A stretch of 64,000 nt of DNA, from the NCBI GenBank assembly GCA_944387055.1, contig CALXDL010000024.1, positions 1 through 64,000 on the forward strand, read 5' to 3'. This DNA comes from an uncultured Oscillospiraceae bacterium. GTDB lineage: Bacteria; Bacillota; Clostridia; Oscillospirales; Oscillospiraceae. This document shows positions 45,695 to 53,764 of this stretch, piece by piece. Both the position numbers and the translations under genes were made by a program. The notes under the pieces are model-generated. The model worked only from the letters and a program-made list of their open reading frames with translations, was not told where the DNA came from and searched no databases. Numbering within the stretch: the stretch's first letter is position 1; every line of letters begins with the position of its first letter.

Positions 45695-48600
45695 TCAGAG
45701 CAGCGTATAGAGGATCTTGGCCATCTGACCACGCGTGATACTGGCATTGGGACGGAACGAACCATCCGTATAGCCGCCGATGACGCCCTGGGCCACCATG
45801 GTCTGGATATAATAGGTGGCATAGGCGGGGATGGAGGCCGTATCTGTGAACTGCAGGGCCGTGGTGGCATAGCCCTTCTCCTGCGTGCGGCCGATCATGG
45901 TGGTCGCCTGCGCCCGGGTCAAACTGGAATAAGGCGAGAAATAGAGCTGTCCATCCGCCCCGGTAGAGCCATTGACGATGCCTTCGGTGTAGAGCGCCCG
46001 GATCGCAGGCAGAGCGTAGTCCGGGATGGAGGAAAGATCGGCGAAGGGGAGGACCACAGAAGCGTACTGGCTCTCGTCCAATCCCAGATAGCGGTAGAGC
46101 ATCACGGAGAACTGCGCCCGGGTGATGTTCTGGTCAGGGCGGAAGGAGCCGTCATCATAGCCGGTGGTGATGCCGGAGGTGTAGAGGAAGTCCACATAGG
46201 CCGCCGCCCAATAGTCGTCGATATCATTGAACATATGGGCGGTCCCGTCAGCCGCAGGCACATCTACAGAGCTGCGCCCGATGTTGCCGGAGGTATCTTT
46301 GGCGGTGACGGTGATGCGGTGAGCGGCACCATCCGACGGGACAGTGACAGATACGGCGCCGGTGGAAGCGCTGTAGGAGAAGTCCTGGGCTTTTCCATCC
46401 ACTGTCACGGAGACAGAGGAGACCGGCAGGACGCCGTCTACCGCGTCAGATACTGTGCCGGTGACGCTGAAGCCATCACTGCCGAGGGCGGCGGTGACCA
46501 CGGGCACCTGGGTATCCGGTGTGCCGGATACAGTGGCGGTGATGTGGTCGATGTAGATGGTGCCGGAGCGGGGCGTGTCACCATACGCAGTGCCGGCCTC
46601 AGTCCAAGTGGCGGGAGCCTGGACCAACAGGCCCTGGATCGCAAAGTATTCCGAGGAAAGAGGAACGGTCACCTGGTTCCAACCCGTGAAATCCAGCGTG
46701 GTAACAAGCTGCCCGAGATAGCCCTTGGTGCCGTTGCTGTACAGCAGGTACAACTGGTTGCCGGAGCCGTCGCCGTAGACCCATATATGCAGGGCGGTGT
46801 AGGTATCAAGGTCGATATCGGTGCTATTGGAGGCCCGCCACTCGGCGGTGTAGGCACCCTGGGAGGCGCCGGTCTCGGTAAGAGTGTAATCCACCCTGGC
46901 AGAGCCGCTGCCCATCCGCACGGTGTCGGCGCTATGATCCAGGCTGAAATCCATGTTGTTGCCGCTGCCCCGGAAGATGGTGGTGCTGCCCTCAAAGGAC
47001 TCCACCTCCATGATGCCGCCGGCGGAGACGGTGCCGCTGCTGCTGACGGTGACGGAGACGGAGGCGCTCATCCGACCGGCGGTCGCGGTGATGGTGCCGG
47101 TGCCGGCGGCAGAGGCGGTGAAGAGACCGTGTTCATCCACTGTACCGATGTCACCGGAGACCTCCCAGGTGAAGGCCTCCGGATCCGCCTTCAGGGAGAT
47201 GTGGTTGTAGGCGGCGGTGGCGGTGAGCTGGGTGGTGGTGCCGACCACCGTATTCAGCGTGGTGAGAGCAGTGCCGTTGCTATCCCGGATGACCACGTCC
47301 GTGGGATCCTCAATGACGTAGACGGTGGTGGAGCCCTCGCTGCGGCCGCTGGAGGCGGTGACGGTGATCTCACCGCCCCGTTTCGGGGTGGTGAGGATAT
47401 TGCCGTCCAGTTCCCCGTCGGAGGCCTCCAGGTCGTAGTCATAGTCCTCGTCCATGGGGATGTAGTTGGTGTCCACCGCGGCGGCGGAGATCTCCACCTG
47501 GCTGCCGGCCAGGACATACGGCTCGTCCGCCTGGACGTAGAAGTGGCTCAGACGGCCGGAGGGCTCGCTGTCCGCCACCAGGAAGATCTGGTTGCTGACC
47601 GCCCGCTCACTGCCGTCAGAAGGCGTGTTGATCGTCTGAGCTGTGGTGGAGTCGGGCGCGGTGACGGTCATGGTGGTAGAGCCGCCGCCGTCCAGGCACA
47701 GGGCCGTCTCACAGCCCAGCTCGATGAGCCGCTGCGCCACCTGGGACAGCGAAGCGCCGATGGAGTGGCCGGACTGGCGGCCGTCGATGGTGTAGAAGAT
47801 CAATGTGCCATCAGCCTTCTGTCCCACAGCGGTGCGGGGACTGGCGCTGTTGGAGAGGCCGGAGACCACGGCGCCATCCTCCACCAGGGAGTACAGGGCG
47901 CCGACAGCATATTCCACATCGTTCCACTCATCGCTGGAAGCGGTGGTGCTCAGGCGGATCACAGAGCCCACGGGGACGTTGCGCAGAGCGTTGACATAGT
48001 AGTCATTGGATTGGAGGTTCACGGAGAGCACCACCTGATCCGGCCCGATGGAGGTGGCGGAAGAAGCCTCACGGACCTCGGCCACTTCCACGGTCAGCTC
48101 TCCGCCGATGGAGAGGGACCCATCCAGGATGTTGCAGATCACATCGACGCCCGGCTCGGTGTTGCCGGTGGTATGCCGGGAATTGAATGCGTATGTATAG
48201 AGATAGATGCCGCCAGTGGACACGCGGGCCTTGTTGACGCCGGTGAGCTGGCGGATCACCTGAGTGGGGACCTCGTATTCATCCAGCAGGGTGTAACCCA
48301 GGTCTGCCGTGACGCGCACGGTGGGCCGGCCCAGGACCGCCGTCCCATCTGCGCGGAAGCCGATGGCATAATATCCTCCGTCACTGGAGATGAGCTCGCC
48401 CTCGGAGATCACGAGACCGATGGGCAGACCGGTCCCCACGTTGTAGAAGTCACCGTTCATACCGGCCACCACTCGATAGCCCTGCGATTCCAGGGCACGC
48501 GCCGTGGAGGAGACGGTGGAGCGGTCTGTGAGGACGCTGCCATAGGTGACGATGGGCGTCACGTCCTCATTTGGGACGTAGGTGATCAGGTTCTCCGTAC

Positions 48601-48784
48601 GCAGGTCGGAATAGGCTGAGCTCCAGAAAACATTGGTGGAGAGCGCGGTCTCCTGGTTGAGCAGCGTATCCGTCGCGGTCAGGTCCTCGCCCAACGCGTC
48701 CGACGCAGCGGCGGGCAGGGCCAGGGAGCCGGCCAAGACCAATGCGGTCATCAGAGAGAGAGTCTTGCGGAAGATGTGTTTCAT
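45695..48784 (-). CDS. Secreted phosphodiester glycosidase (NAGPA) with Ig-like, CBM-like and three SLH domains
   Basis: A 1029-residue surface protein. Signal peptide MKHIFRKTLSLMTALVLAG... with cleavage after AAA (about residue 28). NAGPA domain (about 75-400) with MNGDFYNVGTGLPIGLVISEGE, DGRQSGHSIGASLSQVAQRLIELGCETALCLDGGGSTTM. Then an Ig/Big2-like region (about 410-590), a beta-sandwich with a carbohydrate-binding look (about 600-760, DLDTYTALHIWVYGDGSGN), a further Ig-like module (about 765-850) and three SLH repeats (about 860-1029, ITTGYDDGSFRPDQNITRAQF, then FSPYSSLTRAQATTM, then IGGYTDGSFRPNASITRGQM). SLH repeats anchor it to pyruvylated cell-wall polymer. The chosen start has GGAGG upstream; target glycan unknown. 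Confidence 0.92.
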   Translation of the reverse strand: MKHIFRKTLSLMTALVLAGSLALPAAASDALGEDLTATDTLLNQETALSTNVFWSSAYSDLRTENLITYVPNEDVTPIVTYGSVLTDRSTVSSTARALESQGYRVVAGMNGDFYNVGTGLPIGLVISEGELISSDGGYYAIGFRADGTAVLGRPTVRVTADLGYTLLDEYEVPTQVIRQLTGVNKARVSTGGIYLYTYAFNSRHTTGNTEPGVDVICNILDGSLSIGGELTVEVAEVREASSATSIGPDQVVLSVNLQSNDYYVNALRNVPVGSVIRLSTTASSDEWNDVEYAVGALYSLVEDGAVVSGLSNSASPRTAVGQKADGTLIFYTIDGRQSGHSIGASLSQVAQRLIELGCETALCLDGGGSTTMTVTAPDSTTAQTINTPSDGSERAVSNQIFLVADSEPSGRLSHFYVQADEPYVLAGSQVEISAAAVDTNYIPMDEDYDYDLEASDGELDGNILTTPKRGGEITVTASSGRSEGSTTVYVIEDPTDVVIRDSNGTALTTLNTVVGTTTQLTATAAYNHISLKADPEAFTWEVSGDIGTVDEHGLFTASAAGTGTITATAGRMSASVSVTVSSSGTVSAGGIMEVESFEGSTTIFRGSGNNMDFSLDHSADTVRMGSGSARVDYTLTETGASQGAYTAEWRASNSTDIDLDTYTALHIWVYGDGSGNQLYLLYSNGTKGYLGQLVTTLDFTGWNQVTVPLSSEYFAIQGLLVQAPATWTEAGTAYGDTPRSGTIYIDHITATVSGTPDTQVPVVTAALGSDGFSVTGTVSDAVDGVLPVSSVSVTVDGKAQDFSYSASTGAVSVTVPSDGAAHRITVTAKDTSGNIGRSSVDVPAADGTAHMFNDIDDYWAAAYVDFLYTSGITTGYDDGSFRPDQNITRAQFSVMLYRYLGLDESQYASVVLPFADLSSIPDYALPAIRALYTEGIVNGSTGADGQLYFSPYSSLTRAQATTMIGRTQEKGYATTALQFTDTASIPAYATYYIQTMVAQGVIGGYTDGSFRPNASITRGQMAKILYTLL

Positions 48785-48829
48785 GTTCGCCTCCAAAGAT
48801 CGAGCTGAGCAGTCTACATAATATGCTCC

Positions 48830-48858
48830 AGGATAGCACAAAGGCCGCGTAAAGTAAA
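48830..48858 (-). promoter_or_regulatory. Promoter of the SLH-protein gene
   Basis: Minus-strand TTTACT (48853-48858), 17-base spacer ending TGTGC, TATCCT (48830-48835), an extended -10 arrangement about 46 bases before the start codon. Confidence 0.55.
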
Positions 48859-48949
48859 TCCCATAAGGGAAACAAATTTATCCACGATGAGAGATCGCCC
48901 TGCCGAAAGATAGACGGATCGGACGGCAAAAAAGTTCGCACAAAAAAGA

Positions 48950-48979
48950 TTGGCACGGGGGATGGGATCGAGGTACAAT
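48950..48979 (+). promoter_or_regulatory. Promoter of the ferredoxin gene
   Basis: TTGGCA (48950-48955), 18-base spacer, TACAAT (48974-48979), 78 bases before the start codon. Confidence 0.6.
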
Positions 48980-49056
48980 ATACAAAAATGAGAAACACGA
49001 AAGCAGAGAACGTGTGCCGGATCATCCGGCCACAGCGGATGGGAGGGGAAGGAGCG

Positions 49057-49242
49057 ATGAGGATCCAGGTGGATGAGAGCCGCTGCATCGGCTGCGGCAT
49101 GTGCGCGTTCGCGGCGCCGGAGGTGTTCCAGATCGTGGGGAAGTGGTCCAAGGTATGCGGACAGCCGGTCCCGGGGCATGAGAGCCGCGTCTGCGATGCC
49201 GCAAACGGCTGCCCCGTGAACGCCATCACCATAGAGCGGTGA
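49057..49242 (+). CDS. Single-cluster [4Fe-4S] ferredoxin
   Basis: Small electron carrier of 61 residues: MRIQVDESRCIGCGMCAFAAPEVFQIV and CDAANGCPVNAITIER. Three cysteines as C-x2-C-x2-C plus a distal C-P ligate one cubane; the second cluster site of clostridial 2[4Fe-4S] ferredoxins is absent. GGAAGGAG lies about four bases before the ATG. It could serve Rnf or the nearby radical SAM enzymes; no direct evidence. Confidence 0.92.
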   Translation: MRIQVDESRCIGCGMCAFAAPEVFQIVGKWSKVCGQPVPGHESRVCDAANGCPVNAITIER

Positions 49243-49247
49243 AAAGA

Positions 49248-49301
49248 GAGGCCATCTCATCCGGCACAGGCAGATCAGCCTATACCGGACGGGATGGCCT
49301 C
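49248..49301. terminator. Bidirectional hairpin between ferredoxin and hemW
   Basis: Outer stem GAGGCCATC/GATGGCCTC with inner CCGG pairing, between converging genes. T-tracts are weak. Confidence 0.6.
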
Positions 49302-49312
49302 CACTGGTCCTC

Positions 49313-50527
49313 TCAGTCCAGATCCACCCGGAAGTCGCCCCGGGCCGTCGCCTCTGCCCGGCGGCGCTTGTCCTCTGCCAGGGCATCCAGGAGCCCGCCG
49401 ATGATCTGGTTGGACACCAGGAAGCCCCGCGGAGTCAGATGCCAGCGGCCGGGCTCCTCCTCCACAGCATAGCCCGCCTGCCTGCAGGACTCCAGGAACG
49501 GCAGGAAACAGCGCGCGCGGCGACGGAACCGGGACTCGAACGTCCGTAGGTCCAGCCCCTGTGCCGTCCGCAGGCTCAGCATCACCCACTCTGTGTCCCG
49601 ATCCAGAGGAGGGATCCGCTCGCTCTCCGAGAGCATGGGCATGTGGCCCGCCACGCCCTGGATATATCCCTCCAAGTCGCGGGCATAGGCGTACCGCACG
49701 CCGCCGAAGTCTGAGTGGGCACCGGGGCCGAACCCCGCATATTCCTGGAGCGTCCAGTATTTCAAGTTGTGGCGGGACGCGAAGCCGGGCTTGGCGAAAT
49801 TGGAGATCTCATATTGGACATATCCTTGCTCCTGGAGGAAGTCCACGGTCCAGAGATACATGTCTGCCTGGAGATCGTCCCCGGGCAAGTCCAATGTCTC
49901 CCGCCGGGAGTAGAAGGGGGTGCCCTCCTCCACTTTCAGACCGTAACAGCTCAGATGCTCCGGCTCCAATGCCACGGCGGCGGAGAGATCGAGACGCCAC
50001 TGCTCCAAAGTCTGGCCCGGCAGGCCGTAGATCAGGTCCAGAGAGAGGTTTTGGAACTTGGCCTTGCGGGCGGCTTCCACGGCGGCGACCGTCTGGCTGG
50101 CCGTGTGGAGGCGGCCGATGGCCTGCAGCTGAGTATCGCAGGCAGACTGCATCCCCAGAGAGATCCGATCGAACCCCGCCTTGCGCAAGGACCTGAGCGC
50201 TTTCGGGTCCGCCGCGGAATCGGGGTTGGCCTCCAGGGTGATCTCTGCGTCCTTGGCCAGATGATAGCGCTTCTTGATGACTTTGAGGATCTCCGCCAGC
50301 CGCTTCGCACCCAGATAGGTAGGCGTGCCGCCGCCGAAGTACACGGTATCCACCAAGTGGCCGGCGGCAAAGGGCGCCGTCTCTGCCAGATGGGCGCAGA
50401 GCGCGGCGGTATAGGCATCCATCCGGCCTTCCTGACCAGCCAGGGAATAGAAATCGCAATACGCGCATTTGCGCTTGCAGAAGGGGATGTGGACATACAG
50501 TCCCAGGGGCTTGGCAGCAGCTTTCAT
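49313..50527 (-). CDS. hemW: Radical SAM heme chaperone HemW
   Basis: HemN-like radical SAM protein that binds heme and delivers it to apoproteins; not a coproporphyrinogen oxidase. The 404-residue protein begins GLYVHIPFCKRKCAYCDFYS with C-x3-C-x2-C-x-F (residue 17), then TVYFGGGTPTYL and ISLGMQS. The shorter CxxxCxxC without the extra Cys of HemN supports HemW. GGGAGG precedes the ATG. Confidence 0.92.
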   Translation of the reverse strand: MKAAAKPLGLYVHIPFCKRKCAYCDFYSLAGQEGRMDAYTAALCAHLAETAPFAAGHLVDTVYFGGGTPTYLGAKRLAEILKVIKKRYHLAKDAEITLEANPDSAADPKALRSLRKAGFDRISLGMQSACDTQLQAIGRLHTASQTVAAVEAARKAKFQNLSLDLIYGLPGQTLEQWRLDLSAAVALEPEHLSCYGLKVEEGTPFYSRRETLDLPGDDLQADMYLWTVDFLQEQGYVQYEISNFAKPGFASRHNLKYWTLQEYAGFGPGAHSDFGGVRYAYARDLEGYIQGVAGHMPMLSESERIPPLDRDTEWVMLSLRTAQGLDLRTFESRFRRRARCFLPFLESCRQAGYAVEEEPGRWHLTPRGFLVSNQIIGGLLDALAEDKRRRAEATARGDFRVDLD

Positions 50528-50658
50528 AACAGGGTCCTCCCGATGCTCCGCAGATTCCCCATCAGTGTACCGGATCTGTCCTTTGAACGCAAGAGCGTAT
50601 AGACCCGGCCACTGACGGGGAACCTAAGGGCAAACATCGAAGGAAAGAGGGCCTCTCC

Positions 50659-51102
50659 ATGGACATGTCTCCCCAAGAGTATCAGAACTATGTGCAGAAA
50701 CGGGCGAAAAAGTCTCCCATCGGCAAGGACACGGCGCTGGCGTTCCTCGTCGGCGGACTGATCTGCGTCCTGGGCCAGGCGATCGAGAACGGCTGGCTGG
50801 CGGCCGGGCTGCGTCAGGAAGACGCGGGCACCGCCACTTCCTGTACCTTGGTGTTCCTCTCGGCACTGCTGACGGGGCTGAACTTCTATAACAAGATCGC
50901 GCGCTTCGGCGGTGCGGGCACCTTGGTGCCCATCACGGGCTTCGCTAACGCAGTGGTCTCTCCGGCCATCGACTTCCGGAGCGAGGGCTTCGTCACTGGC
51001 ATGGCTGCCAAGATGTTCCTGGTGGCGGGACCGGTCATCGTGTTCGGCACGTTGGCGAGCGTCCTTTACGGAGCGATCCTCCAGATATCCTCTATGGTGT
51101 AA
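50659..51102 (+). CDS. spoVAC: Stage V sporulation protein AC
   Basis: Membrane protein of the spore inner-membrane dipicolinate channel, 147 residues with about four helices. It opens SPQEYQNYVQKRAKKSPIGKDTALAFLVGGLICVLGQ and has RFGGAGTLVPITGFANAVVSPAIDFRSEGFVTGMAAKMFLVAGPVIVFG, the SpoVAC pattern. Usually followed by spoVAD and spoVAE; neither is here. GAAAGAGGG precedes the ATG. It shows the organism belongs to a spore-forming lineage. Confidence 0.92.
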   Translation: MDMSPQEYQNYVQKRAKKSPIGKDTALAFLVGGLICVLGQAIENGWLAAGLRQEDAGTATSCTLVFLSALLTGLNFYNKIARFGGAGTLVPITGFANAVVSPAIDFRSEGFVTGMAAKMFLVAGPVIVFGTLASVLYGAILQISSMV

Positions 51103-51129
51103 GGGGCGCGGCGCGTCCTGTACGGATAT

Positions 51130-51168
51130 GGAAAGCGGCGCCGGGCCAACGCTCCGGCGCCGCTTTCC
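51130..51168 (+). terminator. GC-rich hairpin after spoVAC
   Basis: Stem GGAAAGCGGCGCCGG/CCGGCGCCGCTTTCC, nine-base loop, no T-tract. Confidence 0.55.
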
Positions 51169-51432
51169 GCGCGGATGACGGACGTTTGCTGCCGGTATAC
51201 AGGGAGAAGAGAGGCTACCGGACAGCGATGGACAGAGCGCGCATTTTTTGGAGAGACATAGAGTTTACATAACGGTGTTGAAAACTCTGTGGAGAATGTG
51301 CAAAACCCTGCGAAATGAATGACTGACCGGGGTGACGGACAAATTATGCGAAATTTTACGCAATAACCTTTTGCGGGAAATCTGTGTAAAGGGCCGGAAA
51401 AGCCGAGAAGGCCCCCGCATTTTGCCGGGTAC

Positions 51433-51462
51433 TTGAAAGGGCCGTGGAGGGTGTGCTACAAT
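51433..51462 (+). promoter_or_regulatory. Promoter of the topoisomerase B gene
   Basis: TTGAAA (51433-51438), 18-base spacer, TACAAT (51457-51462), 44 bases before the start codon. Confidence 0.65.
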
Positions 51463-51506
51463 AAATACATGATCTTAGGGCAGTTTCTGCCTGTTGGAGG
51501 AACTTG

Positions 51507-53501
51507 ATGACCACGAAGAAGAATGATTATGGCAATGACAGCATCTCGTCCCTGAAGGGCGCGGACCGGGTCCGGAAACGGCCCGGTGTCATTTTCGGCT
51601 CAGACGGTCTGGACGGCTGTGAACACGCGGTGTTCGAGATATTGTCCAATTCCATCGACGAGGCCCGGGAAGGCCATGGACGGAGCATCACCGTCACCCG
51701 GTACGCAGACCGCTCCATCGAGGTGGAAGACGCGGGACGGGGCTGCCCGGTGGACTGGAACGAGAAAGAGCAGCGATACAACTGGGAGCTGGTGTACTGT
51801 GAGCTGTACGCCGGGGGGAAATATGACAACGTGACCGGGGACAACTACGAGTACTCTCTAGGGCTCAATGGTCTTGGTGCCTGCGCCACCCAATACGCCT
51901 CGGCTTATATGGATGTCACTGTCTGGCGGGACGGGTATGAATACCGCCTCCATTTCGAGCGGGGCGAGATCGTGGGTGAGCTGCAAAAGACGCCCCTTCC
52001 CAAGAGCCAGGCCAAGAAGACCGGCACCCGGACCCGGTGGCTGCCGGATCTGGACGTATTCACGGACATCGCCATCCCGGCGGACTATTTCATCGACGTC
52101 ATGAAGCGTCAGGCAGTGGTGAACGCCGGGATCACGTTCCGCTTCCGCAATGAGACAGCGCCGGGCCAGTTCGAAGAGACGATATCCCTCTACCAAGATG
52201 GCATCGTGGACTATGTGAAGGAGCTGGCGGGCGATGGGGCACTGACCGCTCCGGTCTTCTGGCAGGCGGAACGCCGCGGCCGGGATCGGGCGGACAAGCC
52301 GGAGTATAAGGTGAAGCTCTCTGCTGCCTGCTGCTTCTCCAACCAGGTGAACGTGGTGGAGCATTATCATAACTCCTCCTGGCTGGAACACGGCGGCAGT
52401 CCGGAGAAGGCGGCCAAGTCTGCTTTCGTCTCTGCGGTGGACAAATATCTCCGGGACCAGGGCAAGTATCAAAAGAACGAGAGCAAGATCACCTGGGCGG
52501 ACATCGAGGACTGCCTGGTCCTGGTGACCAACAACTTCTCGACCCAGACCAGCTACGAGAACCAGACGAAGAAGGCGATCACCAATAAGTTCATCCAGGA
52601 GGCCATGACGGAGTTCCTCCGGTCCAACCTGGAGATCTATTTCATCGAGAACCCGTTCGACGCGGAGAAGATCGCAGAGCAAGTACTGCTGAACAAGCGC
52701 AGCCGGGAGAAGGCAGAAGAAGCCCGCCTGAACGTGAAGAAGAAGCTCTCCGGCAGCGTGGATATCGCCAACCGGATCCAGAAATTCGTGGATTGCCGGT
52801 CCAAGGATCCCGAAAAGCGGGAGATCTACATCGTGGAGGGCGACAGCGCCCTCGGCAGCGTGAAGCTGAGCCGGGACGCGGAGTATCAGGGCATCATGCC
52901 CGTCCGAGGCAAGATCCTCAACTGCCTGAAGGCGGACTATGCCCGCATCTTCAAGAGCGAGATCATCACAGACCTCATCAAAGTCCTGGGATGCGGCGTG
53001 GAGGTCCAGAACAAACATGTGAAGAACGCTGTCCCCTTCGACCTGAACAACCTCCGGTGGAGCAAGGTGGTCATCTGCACCGATGGCGATGTGGATGGGT
53101 TCCAGATCCGCACGCTGATCCTCACCATGCTCTACCGGCTGACGCCCACTCTCATCCGCGAGGGATACGTCTATATAGCAGAGACGCCATTGTTCCAGAT
53201 CGACTGCGGTGGGAAGACCTGGTTCGCATATTCTGACAAGGAGAAGAACGACATCGTCAAAGAGCTGGAGGGGGAAAAGTATAAGATCGACCGCTCCAAG
53301 GGCCTGGGTGAGAACGACCCGGACATGATGTGGCTGACCACCATGAACCCGGCCACCCGCCGGCTCATCCGGGTGATGCCGGAGGATGCGGAGCGCACAG
53401 CGGCGGTCTTCGACCTCCTGCTGGGAGACGATCTCCAGGGGCGGAAGGACCACATCGCGGAAAACGGATACAAATATCTGGAGATGGCGGATATCTCGTA
53501 A
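51507..53501 (+). CDS. Divergent type IIA topoisomerase subunit B (GyrB/ParE family)
   Basis: ATPase and Toprim subunit of a DNA topoisomerase, 664 residues. GHKL ATPase motifs: EILSNSIDEA (Asn48) and LGLNGLGA in place of GLHGVG-type loop. Toprim: YIVEGDSALGSVK (Glu444) and CTDGDVDGFQIRTLI (Asp526, Asp528, Asp530). Standard GyrB/ParE have EGDSAGGSAK and TDADVDGAHIRTL, so small substitutions surround intact acidic residues (Gly for Ala, Phe-Gln for Ala-His). ATG 51507 is six bases after GGAGG. Its A-subunit partner follows after an intervening gene. It is probably a second topoisomerase (IV-like) of this lineage; which function cannot be decided here. Confidence 0.9.
   Translation: MTTKKNDYGNDSISSLKGADRVRKRPGVIFGSDGLDGCEHAVFEILSNSIDEAREGHGRSITVTRYADRSIEVEDAGRGCPVDWNEKEQRYNWELVYCELYAGGKYDNVTGDNYEYSLGLNGLGACATQYASAYMDVTVWRDGYEYRLHFERGEIVGELQKTPLPKSQAKKTGTRTRWLPDLDVFTDIAIPADYFIDVMKRQAVVNAGITFRFRNETAPGQFEETISLYQDGIVDYVKELAGDGALTAPVFWQAERRGRDRADKPEYKVKLSAACCFSNQVNVVEHYHNSSWLEHGGSPEKAAKSAFVSAVDKYLRDQGKYQKNESKITWADIEDCLVLVTNNFSTQTSYENQTKKAITNKFIQEAMTEFLRSNLEIYFIENPFDAEKIAEQVLLNKRSREKAEEARLNVKKKLSGSVDIANRIQKFVDCRSKDPEKREIYIVEGDSALGSVKLSRDAEYQGIMPVRGKILNCLKADYARIFKSEIITDLIKVLGCGVEVQNKHVKNAVPFDLNNLRWSKVVICTDGDVDGFQIRTLILTMLYRLTPTLIREGYVYIAETPLFQIDCGGKTWFAYSDKEKNDIVKELEGEKYKIDRSKGLGENDPDMMWLTTMNPATRRLIRVMPEDAERTAAVFDLLLGDDLQGRKDHIAENGYKYLEMADIS
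53450..53467 (+). repeat. 18-bp direct repeat, copy 1 (inside topoisomerase B 3' end)
   Basis: CCACATCGCGGAAAACGG, identical to the copy at 53625-53642, 175 bases downstream. Here it encodes part of the C-terminal HIAENG. Confidence 0.85.
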
Positions 53502-53624
53502 GAGGTGTGGCCGGTCACCGGGGCAGCGCGATGTGGTCCTGGGACCGAGCGGAGCGAGGGAGCCGCGCGAGAGCGCGTGTGAGATCCCTGCCGCCGGACT
53601 GCTCTGGAAAGCGGAGCCGGCGAG

Positions 53625-53642
53625 CCACATCGCGGAAAACGG
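53625..53642 (+). repeat. 18-bp direct repeat, copy 2 (intergenic)
   Basis: Exact second copy of the topoisomerase B 3'-end segment, now in the spacer before the DUF1266 gene. Chance is unlikely for 18 identical bases this close. Confidence 0.85.
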
Positions 53643-53764
53643 GCGCGAACGATCGATGGCAGTAGATGCGACGCAGGGCCTAACGAAGTGGGAGGGACAC
53701 GATACTCTCCAGATATCCCAATAAATAAGGCCGGACTTTTGTATGCAGAGGAGGTTCATTGACG

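Larger units (their letters stand above)
51103..51506 (+). other. AT-rich intergenic region upstream of topoisomerase B gene
   Basis: About 400 bases. A 15-bp perfect stem (51130-51168) closes the spoVAC transcript. The stretch 51235-51400 is much richer in A/T than its surroundings and holds TGTTGAAAA, TGTGGAGAA and TGTGCAAAA in series, and three near-copies of TGCGAAAT. A promoter lies at 51433-51462. Confidence 0.6.

Noticed and set aside
46235..48619. 794-codon open frame opposite the SLH-protein gene
   Set aside because: Gly/Ala/Asp-rich shadow with no family features; the minus-strand gene has signal peptide, domains, promoter and terminator.
51235..51400. Chromosomal origin oriC
   Set aside because: No dnaA or dnaN adjacent and the DnaA-like boxes all carry mismatches; kept only as a weak finding.
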